From NCBI GenBank assembly GCA_902790595.1, contig CADASL010000001.1, positions 434,001 to 498,000 on the forward strand: a stretch of DNA of 64,000 nucleotides, in the 5' to 3' direction. The number at the start of each line of letters is the position of its first letter. Positions within the stretch are counted from its first letter, which is position 1. A program made the position numbers and the translations under genes. Shown here in pieces: positions 1-7,132 of the stretch. A model generated the notes under the pieces. That model was not told where the DNA came from. It saw only the letters and a program-made list of their open reading frames with translations, and did not search any database. Source of the DNA: an uncultured Bacteroidales bacterium (GTDB lineage Bacteria; Bacteroidota; Bacteroidia; Bacteroidales; SZUA-534).

Positions 1-82
1 CCGAAGTCTATTCGGATTGAATCGGATAAAATCGGTTAGAGATATAATTGATAATAAAAACATTACTTGCGACTTGCAATCG

Positions 83-325
83 ATGGAAAAGACAGAACTA
101 ATAAGTAAACTTAACGATATTCTGGCTCAGGAATTTGAGGTTGATGTGGCGAAGATTAAGCCTGAAGCAAACATTAAAGAGACGCTGATGCTGAACAGTT
201 TGGATGCTGTGGATATGATTGCGGTGATTGAATATGAGTTTGGAGTGAAAATTCCGTCGGGCGAATACGCGCATATGAAGGTTTTCTCGCAGTTATACGA
301 ATATCTTACCGAACATTTGAAATAA
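83..325 (+). CDS. Acyl carrier protein (first of a tandem pair)
   Basis: This 80-residue acidic protein has the four-helix acyl carrier fold pattern and carries acyl intermediates as phosphopantetheine thioesters in the cytoplasm. The carrier motif near residue 36 reads LNSLDAVDM, so the serine is present but the usual preceding Asp of DSL is Asn. The frame is open further upstream, but homology begins at MEKTEL and the second ACP starts the same way (MEKQEL), so I start at 83. It lies 29 bp before the second ACP. Two adjacent ACPs next to two hot-dog dehydratases and an MMPL exporter match aryl-polyene (ApeE/ApeF) or flexirubin clusters. That assignment is inferred because the ketosynthases would lie outside the window. 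Confidence 0.85.
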   Translation: MEKTELISKLNDILAQEFEVDVAKIKPEANIKETLMLNSLDAVDMIAVIEYEFGVKIPSGEYAHMKVFSQLYEYLTEHLK

Positions 326-354
326 GAAAATTTAACAATTTATAATTATAAGTT

Positions 355-600
355 ATGGAAAAACAAGAACTTATCGCAAAAATCAACCAAGTTTTGGCTG
401 ATGAATTCGAAGTTGAACAAAGCGTTATCACCCCCGATGCCGACATTAAATCGACGCTCAATCTCGACAGTTTGAGCCTTGTTGATATGGTTGCGCTCAT
501 TGAGGAGGAATTCGGCGTGAAAATCAAAGGCACCGAACTGGCAAGCGTCAAGACTTTCGGGTTGCTCTACGACTTCGTTTTCGAGCGGATGGCGAAATAA
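355..600 (+). CDS. Acyl carrier protein (second of a tandem pair)
   Basis: This is an 81-residue ACP with the canonical phosphopantetheine site LDSLSLVDM. It is clearly paralogous to the ACP just upstream, with shared FEV, IEEEFGVKI and C-terminal Y-(E/D)-(Y/F) patterns, and probably arose by tandem duplication. It would hold growing or starter acyl chains for the specialised fatty acid or polyene pathway encoded around it. A hairpin with a U-run follows, so transcription may be attenuated between this gene and the dehydratase gene. Confidence 0.88.
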   Translation: MEKQELIAKINQVLADEFEVEQSVITPDADIKSTLNLDSLSLVDMVALIEEEFGVKIKGTELASVKTFGLLYDFVFERMAK

Positions 601-631
601 GCCACCCCGCCCTTTCCGACCACCGAAAAGA

Positions 632-670
632 CGAAAAACACGGAACGATTTCTTCCGTGCTTTCGTTTTT
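632..670 (+). terminator. Hairpin with U-run between ACP and dehydratase genes
   Basis: CGAAAAACACGGAA pairs with TTCCGTGCTTTCG and TTTTT follows. It has the form of a rho-independent terminator but sits inside an apparent operon, so it may act as a partial terminator that sets ACP above enzyme expression. Confidence 0.6.
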
Positions 671-709
671 CTTGTGGCATAACCAATTCATTTTCAAATA
701 TCAAAGCCG

Positions 710-1138
710 ATGAGAGAAGCCATTTATCAAGGTGCCGAAATTGAGCGGCTCATTCCGCAGCGCGCACCAATTATGATGGTCAGCCACTTTTTCGGCGCTA
801 CCGAAACCGATACCGAAACGGGGCTTAAAATTCTGGCCGACAATATCTTCTGCAAAAACAACCACCTGACCGAACCTGGACTGATTGAGCACATTGCACA
901 GTCGGCGGCAGCCTTTGCGGGATACAACGCCCTTCAGTCGGGCGAAAAAGTGGTTTTAGGCTTCATTGGTGAAATCAAGAAATTGACAATCAATTCGTTG
1001 CCTGCTGTTGGCAAAATGATTGAAACACGTATCGCCATTGTGCAGGAAGTAATGAACGTTCTGCTAATGAGCGCCCGCTCAACCGTCGACGGCCAAACCG
1101 TTGCCGAATGCAGTATCAAACTGTTTATGGATAAATAA
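710..1138 (+). CDS. ApeP-like 3-hydroxyacyl-ACP dehydratase (hot-dog fold)
   Basis: This 142-residue protein resembles the hot-dog dehydratase group used in aryl-polyene and flexirubin synthesis. It would remove water from 3-hydroxyacyl-ACP to give the trans-2-enoyl form that builds conjugated double bonds. The segment LIPQRAPIMMV corresponds to the FabZ-type L-P-H-R-x-P-M-L-L region, with Gln in place of the usual His. The stretch EPGLIEHIAQSAAAFAGY is the conserved central helix of this group. The length is normal. It follows two ACP genes and precedes, after an antisense toxin module, a second dehydratase and an exporter. Confidence 0.75.
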   Translation: MREAIYQGAEIERLIPQRAPIMMVSHFFGATETDTETGLKILADNIFCKNNHLTEPGLIEHIAQSAAAFAGYNALQSGEKVVLGFIGEIKKLTINSLPAVGKMIETRIAIVQEVMNVLLMSARSTVDGQTVAECSIKLFMDK

Positions 1139-1148
1139 GGAGTTGGTT

Positions 1149-1160
1149 CGATAGCTATCG
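1149..1160. repeat. Palindrome CGATAGCTATCG
   Basis: This perfect 12-bp palindrome lies between the convergent dehydratase and PIN genes. A 14-bp version occurs at 17507-17520 and a related 13-bp-arm hairpin at 56229-56258, all just after gene ends, which suggests a dispersed 3'-end element. Confidence 0.55.
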
Positions 1161-1177
1161 GACTGTATCCGTTGCAT

Positions 1178-1588
1178 TTATAAATCAATCTGCTTTACAA
1201 ATTCATTTATAGCGATAACTTCAATTTTGGGCCAATCTATCTCTTTGAGAACGTTGAAGTGAGAATCGTTTGAAACAATGTATTCGGCATTGGCAGCCAC
1301 GGCGCAATCGACAAATTTGTTGTCATCTGCATCGTGCTTTATCAGACCAAAATGAATGTAAACATCCTGAAAAACAGTAGTATGCAAGCGGGCTATGGCT
1401 TCAACCACATTATGCGCTATCTCGTATGAGGTTTTTGCGGCAAGTATTTCTTCGTACTCGTTCAGTATTTCAGTATTGACACACAAGCAAATATGCCCAC
1501 GCAATATTTCTGACCAAATTTTATGGTATGGACTTCGCGTCGGAAGCGACTGCAACAGGCTGTTTGTGTCAAGAACGATGCGTCGCAT
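1178..1588 (-). CDS. PIN-domain toxin of a toxin-antitoxin pair
   Basis: This 136-residue protein has the PIN nuclease signature. It has an N-terminal RRIVLDTNSLLQSL with the first metal-binding Asp, a mid-protein NTEILNEYEEIL helix with the second acid, and a C-terminal HDADDNKFVDCAVAANAEY block with the third acid cluster. PIN toxins cleave RNA with Mg2+ or Mn2+. Its start overlaps the end of the upstream small gene by 20 bp, the usual antitoxin-toxin order. The module lies antisense inside the aryl-polyene-type gene run, so it is probably a later insertion. RNA targets cannot be inferred. Confidence 0.8.
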   Translation of the reverse strand: MRRIVLDTNSLLQSLPTRSPYHKIWSEILRGHICLCVNTEILNEYEEILAAKTSYEIAHNVVEAIARLHTTVFQDVYIHFGLIKHDADDNKFVDCAVAANAEYIVSNDSHFNVLKEIDWPKIEVIAINEFVKQIDL

Positions 1589-1799
1589 AGCGGTAAGGGG
1601 TGCGCATATGTTCGTTGCCCCACTGGTTTATGGTGTTCTCGTCGATTTCGCCCTTGTCCCACATCGCGTCAATTGCCTTTTGTGCCTTTTGTGCAAAAAA
1701 GAGCGCCACCATATCCTTGAACTCATTCAGTTCGGCTTCGGTGCTGATATTGTTCAAAGCATCCATCAGTTCCAATTGTGCTAACTCGCTGTATGACAT
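1569..1799 (-). CDS. Probable antitoxin partner of the PIN toxin
   Basis: This small acidic protein of 76 residues is rich in Leu, Ala and Glu and largely helical by composition. I recognise no named domain. It is called an antitoxin from context: it overlaps the downstream PIN gene by 20 bp and shares its promoter. A longer reading from 1826 is possible, but the predicted transcription start near 1830 would leave almost no leader, so I prefer the Met at 1799 (MSYSEL). Confidence 0.6.
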   Translation of the reverse strand: MSYSELAQLELMDALNNISTEAELNEFKDMVALFFAQKAQKAIDAMWDKGEIDENTINQWGNEHMRTPYRYATHRS

Positions 1800-1836
1800 T
1801 TTATTCAACCATTGTTTCGTTTGCAATTATACTAAA

Positions 1837-1868
1837 AAAAACTAAAATTTCATCCAACTGACACCAAA
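1837..1868 (-). promoter_or_regulatory. Bacteroidetes-type promoter for the PIN module
   Basis: On the minus strand a TTTG (-33 box) is followed after 20 nt by TAGTTTTT, one mismatch from the -7 consensus TAnnTTTG. It lies back to back with the plus-strand promoter at 1879-1909. Confidence 0.55.
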
Positions 1869-1878
1869 CAAAATCCTT

Positions 1879-1909
1879 TTTGCGCAAACAATTTTAATCC
1901 ATACATTTG
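1879..1909 (+). promoter_or_regulatory. Bacteroidetes-type promoter before the second dehydratase
   Basis: TTTG at 1879-1882, a 19-nt spacer and TACATTTG at 1902-1909 match both boxes of the phylum's housekeeping promoter. Transcription should begin near 1916. A terminator-like hairpin lies only about 10 nt further on. Confidence 0.75.
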
Positions 1910-1925
1910 CCGTGTTGTTTGATAC

Positions 1926-1954
1926 AGCCCGAATTCAGTGATTTGGGCTTTTTT
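1926..1954 (+). terminator. Terminator-like hairpin in the leader of the second dehydratase gene
   Basis: AGCCCGAA (1926-1933) pairs with TTTGGGCT and six U residues follow. No plus-strand gene ends just upstream. With the promoter at 1879-1909 it would produce an RNA of about 40 nt unless read through, as an attenuator would. Confidence 0.6.
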
Positions 1955-2020
1955 CTTTAATTTGGATTTTTGAGCAAAAAACTAAACTTCTAAACTCTAA
2001 ACATCTAAACCTTTAGCAAA

Positions 2021-2398
2021 ATGCTTCTAAAAGACTATTACACAATAACATCGCAAAGCAGCGACAATGAAAGCGGCGCAACGCTTTTCCGCATCAGGCT
2101 GAATGGCGGACACGAGATTTACAAGGGGCACTTCCCCGAGAAGGCGGTGTCGCCTGGCGTTTGCAACTTGCAGATTATGAAGGAATGTGCCGAGCGGATT
2201 GTGGGCAAAGAACTGACAATCAAGACTATGGCGCAGTGTAAAATGCCTGCAATGATTACACCCGACGGCACGCCCGAACTCACCGTTTCGGTGAAAACCG
2301 AAGAGACGGCCGACGGCTGGCAGACTATAGCGTCAATATTCAATGAATCAACAACTTACATCACATTCAAAGGTCTTTTAATTCCTGAACAGCAATGA
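2021..2398 (+). CDS. ApeI-like 3-hydroxyacyl-ACP dehydratase (hot-dog fold)
   Basis: This 125-residue single hot-dog protein carries the dehydratase core GHEIYKGHFPEKAVSPGV, in which the H-F-P-E-x-x-V-x-P-G-V element is typical of FabZ, FabA and ApeI. It probably dehydrates 3-hydroxyacyl-ACP in the same polyene or branched lipid pathway as the other dehydratase at 710-1138. The last codons overlap the exporter start by 4 bp (ATGA), so the two are translationally coupled. A strong promoter and a leader hairpin precede it. Confidence 0.8.
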   Translation: MLLKDYYTITSQSSDNESGATLFRIRLNGGHEIYKGHFPEKAVSPGVCNLQIMKECAERIVGKELTIKTMAQCKMPAMITPDGTPELTVSVKTEETADGWQTIASIFNESTTYITFKGLLIPEQQ

Positions 2399-4860
2399 CA
2401 AATCTGACAATCAGCATATATCGGTTTTTCAAGAATCACCGCGCGGTAATGTACGCGGCAATGTTGTTGAGTTTCAGCGTTTTTGCGCTTGTGGGAAGCC
2501 GAATGGAATATGAAGAGGACATCTCGAAACTGCTGCCTGGCGTCGACCCGTCGAAGTCGGAAGGATTGGTTTTCAGTCAGTTGCAGATAAAAGACCGCAT
2601 TTTTGTACAGTTTGTGGCTAACAACGACAGCACGTCCATCGACGAACTTTTTGAGGCTTGCGACGAGTTTGCCGACTCGCTGCTTGAGCACGACGCCGCC
2701 GACAACGACGTCCGCGACCTGTTCTATCGGATTGACGACGAAATGATTATGAACGCCGCCACGTTTGCCGTTGAGAATGTTCCCGTTTTCATCGATTCGA
2801 CCTACTACACGGTCATCGACTCAATGCTGGGCAAAGAGAACATTGAGCGGCAAATGGACGAGAATCTGGCGCTGATAATGTCGGGCGACGAACTGGCCTA
2901 CAGTTACCTTGTGCCTTACGACCCCGTTGGGTTCCGCAATCTGGCAATCAATGCGTTAGGCAAAGGCGGCAACAGCGGTGCAGGCAGTTTCACGCTGGTT
3001 GACCGCCATCTGGCATCGCCCGACAGCACCGTGGCCATCGCCTTGCTGACACCCAATTTTGTGGCTTTCGACTCGAAAACGGGCACCCGTCTGGCCAACA
3101 AGATTGAAGCCGAAATTGCGGCGCTGCGGCAGTCGCACCCTGGCGTTGACGTGCTTTTCCACGGCGCGCCCATTCAGAGCGTGTTCAACTCGCGGCAAAT
3201 CAAGGCCGACCTAATGCTCACAATGGGGCTCTCGCTGCTGCTCATCTGCGTGGCGCTTTTGCTGTGTATGCGCAACAAATCGACGCTGCCAATGCTCATA
3301 GTACCAATAGTTTACGGTATGGCCTTCGCACTCTGCGCCGTCTATCTGATTCAAGGCCGAATGTCGCTTATGGCTCTCGGAATTGGCGCCATTGTGCTGG
3401 GCGTGGCGCTGAGTTACTGTCTGCACGTAATCACTCATTATAAGTACGTTAGCGACCCCGAGCGGGTGTTGCGCGAGCAGACTCGCCCCGTACTTCTGGG
3501 TACGCTCACAACCATTGGCGCGTTTGTGGGGCTGCTGCTCACCAAATCGCCGCTGCTGCGCGACTTTGGAATGTTCGCATCGCTTGGAATGGTGGGCACC
3601 ACAGGGTTCTGCCTGATTTTCCTGCCGCAGTTCTTCCGCCCCGAGCGCAACCGCAAATCGGCCCGCGCCTTCAACATTCTTGAGCGGTTCAACAGTTTCG
3701 AGTTTGAGCGCGTCGGGTGGTTTATCGGGCTGATAGCCACGGTGTTCGCCGTATGCATTGTAATGTCAAGGCGCGTCACTTTCGATTCCGACCTGAAGAA
3801 CATCGGCTATTTTGAGCCGAAGGTTATGCAGTCGAGCCAACTCTATGCCGAAAAGACAAACAACGGATTCTCAACAACTTACTACGCCGTCACTTCGCCC
3901 GACCTTGACTCTGCCCTGCTCTACAACCGCACTCTGGCGCGCACTTGCGACTCGCTGGCCGCCACGGGCGACATCCGCGGCTACAGCAAGGCGTCGAACC
4001 TGCTTCTGCCCTTCGCCGAGCAACAGCGCCGCATCGACTGCTGGAACCGCTACTGGACCGACGAGCGGAAAGAGTCTGTAAAACAACTGATTGCGCAGGC
4101 TGGACAAAAGCGTGGCATCAAGGCGGAAATGTTCCAACCGTTCTTCGATATGATTGACGCCGACTATCAGCCCGCATCAATCTACGAAGCCGAAGCACTG
4201 CCTAACGGCCTGATTTCGAGCCTTGTTGAGAAGGTTGGCGACTCGTATATGGTGTTCACGCAAGTGAAAGCGCCCGCCGAAAACGTGGCCCGCAACAACG
4301 ATTTGCTCACGCAACTGCCACATACTGTGGTTGTTGACCCGTTCTACTACACTGGCAATATGGTGAAACTGCTCAACGACGATTTCAACCTTGTGCTGGG
4401 CATATCGTCGCTGTTTGTGTTCATTGTGCTGCTGCTGTCGTTCAGGCGGCTGCTGCTGGCCGCCATCGCCTTCCTGCCAATGGTTATGAGTTGGTACATC
4501 ACGCTCGGCGTAATGGGCATTTGCGGCCTGCAATTCAATCTGATAAACATTGTCATATCGACGTTCATCTTCGGCATCGGTGTCGATTACAGCATCTTCA
4601 TAATGGACGGCCTGCTGAACCGCGCGCGCGGCAACGCTGGCAACCTGCTAATGTTCCACAAGACAGCCATTGTCTTTTCGGCCTTTGTGCTGATTGTGGG
4701 CATTGCGTCGCTCATCTTCGCCACGCACCCCGCCATCGCGTCAATCGGCTTTGCCACGCTTGTTGGAATGACATCGACAGTGGTCATCGCCTACACCGTG
4801 CAGCCGTTTCTGTTCAATCTGCTGCTGAAGACGAAGGTTGGACGGAAGATTGTGGGATAG
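2395..4860 (+). CDS. MMPL/RND-family lipid exporter
   Basis: This 821-residue inner membrane protein of the RND superfamily has two repeats. Each repeat has one membrane segment, a large periplasmic loop, then about five membrane segments (around residues 275-430 and 665-810). Charged or polar patterns such as GIGAIVLGVALSYCLH and FGIGVDYSIFIMDGL lie in the conserved proton-relay helices. Homologues in aryl-polyene and flexirubin clusters are thought to carry the finished lipid toward the outer membrane. It is coupled by a 4-bp overlap to the ApeI-like gene and is the last gene of this run. It makes almost no use of CATG despite many Met codons. Confidence 0.85.
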   Translation: MTNLTISIYRFFKNHRAVMYAAMLLSFSVFALVGSRMEYEEDISKLLPGVDPSKSEGLVFSQLQIKDRIFVQFVANNDSTSIDELFEACDEFADSLLEHDAADNDVRDLFYRIDDEMIMNAATFAVENVPVFIDSTYYTVIDSMLGKENIERQMDENLALIMSGDELAYSYLVPYDPVGFRNLAINALGKGGNSGAGSFTLVDRHLASPDSTVAIALLTPNFVAFDSKTGTRLANKIEAEIAALRQSHPGVDVLFHGAPIQSVFNSRQIKADLMLTMGLSLLLICVALLLCMRNKSTLPMLIVPIVYGMAFALCAVYLIQGRMSLMALGIGAIVLGVALSYCLHVITHYKYVSDPERVLREQTRPVLLGTLTTIGAFVGLLLTKSPLLRDFGMFASLGMVGTTGFCLIFLPQFFRPERNRKSARAFNILERFNSFEFERVGWFIGLIATVFAVCIVMSRRVTFDSDLKNIGYFEPKVMQSSQLYAEKTNNGFSTTYYAVTSPDLDSALLYNRTLARTCDSLAATGDIRGYSKASNLLLPFAEQQRRIDCWNRYWTDERKESVKQLIAQAGQKRGIKAEMFQPFFDMIDADYQPASIYEAEALPNGLISSLVEKVGDSYMVFTQVKAPAENVARNNDLLTQLPHTVVVDPFYYTGNMVKLLNDDFNLVLGISSLFVFIVLLLSFRRLLLAAIAFLPMVMSWYITLGVMGICGLQFNLINIVISTFIFGIGVDYSIFIMDGLLNRARGNAGNLLMFHKTAIVFSAFVLIVGIASLIFATHPAIASIGFATLVGMTSTVVIAYTVQPFLFNLLLKTKVGRKIVG

Positions 4861-5075
4861 GTAGTTCTGGTGTTAGGTATTGGGTGTTGAATAAAAGGCA
4901 CTAGGCACTAGGCACTAGGAATTAGAGAATTAGAGAATTACGAATCATTACACTTTACACATTAATCATTACTCATTACTCAATTCTTGTCTGTTGTCTG
5001 AAGTCCGTTGTCTGTTGTCCCTTTTTTACCCACTAAACTTTAAACTTCTAAACTTTAAACTTTTACCCCCCTTCA
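4861..5075. repeat. Word-like degenerate tandem repeats (intergenic)
   Basis: This gap consists of runs of short near-repeats: ggtgttaggtattgggtgttg, ggcactaggcactaggcac, aattagagaattagagaa, a cattac/tttacac run, tctgttgtctgaagtccg, then taaacttctaaactttaaac. Related words recur at 6880-7018, 17470-17545, 50820-50905 and 59945-60100. I see no gene or clear promoter in it. Confidence 0.6.
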
Positions 5076-6446
5076 ATGGACAATCGCGACAGCATCGATT
5101 TTGAGAGTGAGAACATTGCCAAGTTGTTCAGCAGCATCTTCTTTCCTACCCTTTTGGGAATGATTTTCAGCATTGCCTTCATTCTCACCGACGGCATTTT
5201 CATCGGGCGCGGCGTGGGTAGCGACGGCTTGGCGTGCGTCAATCTGGTGGGGCCGCTGATGATGCTATTCTCGGGCACGGGAATGATGTTCGCCATTGGC
5301 GCATCGGTGGTTGGCGCCATCCATCTGGCAAAAAACAACACCAAAGCCGCACGTATCAACATTACACAGGCTTTTCTGGTATCGGGGTGCATCGCCATCG
5401 GCGCAAGCGCAATTATGTACTTGGCGTCCAATCAGATACTGCGACTTTTAGGCACCACCGAGCACCTTTTGCCAATGTGCCGTCAGTACTATCTTTGGTT
5501 CATTCCCACCTGCCTTTTCACCATTATCGAGACCATCGGATTGTTTGTCATTCGTCTCGACGGCTCGCCGCGCTTTGCAATGATGGCAAATATTATCCCC
5601 GCTCTTGTCAACGCCGCACTCGACTATGTGTTCATTTTCGGCTGCCGTTGGGGACTGATGGGCGCTGCTCTCGCCACCGACATTGGCGGACTGATTGGAG
5701 CGGCCATTGTGGGCTGGTATATGCTGCGGCGCGTCAAGGTTCTGCATTTATATCGACTGAAAGCCAACCTGTTAAGCCTGCGACTAACGCTGCGCAACAC
5801 TGGCTATATGTTGCGTGTCGGCTTTTCGGGGTTTGTGGGCGAGTTTGCCGTATCCACAATGATGATTGCTGGAAACTATATGTTTCTCAAATATTTGGGC
5901 GAAGACGGTGTGGCGGCATTCAGCGTCATCTGCTATCTGTTTCCGATAGTGTTTATTGTGAACAACTCGGTGGCGCAGTCGGCGCAGCCCATCATCAGTT
6001 ACAACTTTGGCGCCAACCGTCCCGACCGTGTGCGCCGCGCCTTTGTGGTGAGCCTTGGCACGGCTGCTGTGTGCGGCCTTGCGGCAATGCTGCTGCTTGG
6101 TTTGTTCGGTGAGCCGATAGTAACCGCCTTTCTGCAGCGCGGCACGCAAGCCCACAGTTACGCCACTCACGGTGTGAAACTTTTTTCGGCAGGTTTTATG
6201 ATTCTGGCGCTCAACATTTCGTGCATCGGCTACTTCCAAAGCATTGAGCGAATGAGAGTTGCCAACCTGATAATGATTCTGCGCGGCGTGGTTCTGGTGG
6301 CGGTCTGCTTTGTTACGCTTCCGCCGATAATCGGCACCAATGGTCTATGGCTTGCCGTTCCGCTGGCCGAACTTATAACCCTTGTGCTTACGGTGGCGTT
6401 GGTTGCCTGGCTGTGGCGGAAAAGCGTTCGTTCAAAACGCAAATAA
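5076..6446 (+). CDS. MATE-family multidrug/Na+ antiporter
   Basis: This 456-residue protein has about twelve hydrophobic segments arranged as two similar six-helix halves, typical of MATE transporters, which expel cationic compounds in exchange for Na+ or H+. Family-like features are the N-terminal LFSSIFFPTLLGMI, the DGIFIGRGVG loop after the first helix, and SQSAQPIISYNFGAN-type residues (here NNSVAQSAQPIISYNFGA) starting the second half. The length is typical. It stands alone between repeat-filled gaps; substrate unknown. Confidence 0.85.
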   Translation: MDNRDSIDFESENIAKLFSSIFFPTLLGMIFSIAFILTDGIFIGRGVGSDGLACVNLVGPLMMLFSGTGMMFAIGASVVGAIHLAKNNTKAARINITQAFLVSGCIAIGASAIMYLASNQILRLLGTTEHLLPMCRQYYLWFIPTCLFTIIETIGLFVIRLDGSPRFAMMANIIPALVNAALDYVFIFGCRWGLMGAALATDIGGLIGAAIVGWYMLRRVKVLHLYRLKANLLSLRLTLRNTGYMLRVGFSGFVGEFAVSTMMIAGNYMFLKYLGEDGVAAFSVICYLFPIVFIVNNSVAQSAQPIISYNFGANRPDRVRRAFVVSLGTAAVCGLAAMLLLGLFGEPIVTAFLQRGTQAHSYATHGVKLFSAGFMILALNISCIGYFQSIERMRVANLIMILRGVVLVAVCFVTLPPIIGTNGLWLAVPLAELITLVLTVALVAWLWRKSVRSKRK

Positions 6447-6516
6447 CGCAGGCCTGAATAACATTGGGGTAACAAATTTTAAGCAACCTGCTTGCAGAAT
6501 CCTTTGCAAATTGCGC

Positions 6517-6557
6517 AAAAAAAGGCGGAAGCCGCTGGTCTGACCAACGCTCCCGCC
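6517..6557 (-). terminator. Strong intrinsic terminator for the small gene at 6580-6696
   Basis: Read on the minus strand, GGCGGGAGCGTTGGTC pairs with GACCAGCGGCTTCCGCC, and seven U residues follow. It lies 23 bp after the stop of the 38-codon frame, which supports that frame being a real transcript. Confidence 0.75.
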
Positions 6558-6579
6558 CCAAACTCAATCACACGAAAGA

Positions 6580-6696
6580 CTATTTCATCTTTCTGCTTTC
6601 TGACGTTTCGGCAGCCTCTTTTGCTGCATAGGCAGGCACGTGTTTGTGGTGCTTGGCCTGATTCAGTTTCGGCTTTTTGATTCCATCAGCTTTCAT
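6580..6696 (-). CDS. Probable 38-residue basic small protein
   Basis: This short frame begins MKADGIKKPKLNQAKHH and ends SESRKMK. It is Lys- and His-rich in its first half and Ala/Glu-rich in its second, with no membrane segment. Three signs support it. GGAGG sits 8 nt before the ATG, an unusually good Shine-Dalgarno site for this phylum. A strong terminator begins 23 bp after the stop. It is the only sensible content of a 690-bp gap. I do not recognise the family. A 62-codon frame on the other strand overlaps the terminator and looks spurious. Confidence 0.55.
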   Translation of the reverse strand: MKADGIKKPKLNQAKHHKHVPAYAAKEAAETSESRKMK

Positions 6697-6879
6697 AATT
6701 TGAACCTCCACTATTTTAAGTTAAACATAAAACAATCGAGTTGTTCGGTTATGAAATATCATAGCTGGACGAGCTCGCGCGGTATTGTGCAAACAACGTG
6801 CAAACCTAGTCGCTCTGCCAAAAAATGTCGATTGTGGCAAATTTGGCAGACGGAATGGTGACGATTAGGCACAAGTTGG

Positions 6880-7018
6880 ATTAGGTGCTAGTGGTGGGTA
6901 CCAGGTGTTGGATTTAGAATTTAGAATTTAGAATTTAGGAATTACGATTCACCAATTAAACAATTCACCGATTAAACAATTCACCGATTCACCAATCCTG
7001 TCCGTCGTCCATTTAAGT
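6880..7018. repeat. Word-like degenerate tandem repeats (intergenic)
   Basis: The stretch contains ggtgctagtggtgggtacc, gaatttagaatttagaattt and repeated ttcaccgattaaacaa units. The last word also occurs at 31500-31525 and the first resembles the gaps at 4861-5075 and 59945-60100. Confidence 0.6.
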
Positions 7019-7075
7019 ATTCCACTTATTTAAAATCGGCCACGAAAAATCGGTTCGCGTTGTCGGCTAAAATTT

Positions 7076-7083
7076 TACCTTTG
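7076..7083 (+). promoter_or_regulatory. -7 box TACCTTTG before the anion transporter
   Basis: This is an exact TAnnTTTG match 50 bp before the start codon. An imperfect -33 element (TTCG at 7054-7057) lies 18 nt upstream. Confidence 0.55.
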
Positions 7084-7132
7084 CGGCTCATTTTGCGAAT
7101 GCATTATTAATAACAAAAAAAACAACTTTAAA

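Noticed and set aside
6492..6861. Two plus-strand frames of 62 and 73 codons
   Set aside because: They overlap the minus-strand terminator and small gene, have no ribosome site or promoter, and encode low-complexity sequence.
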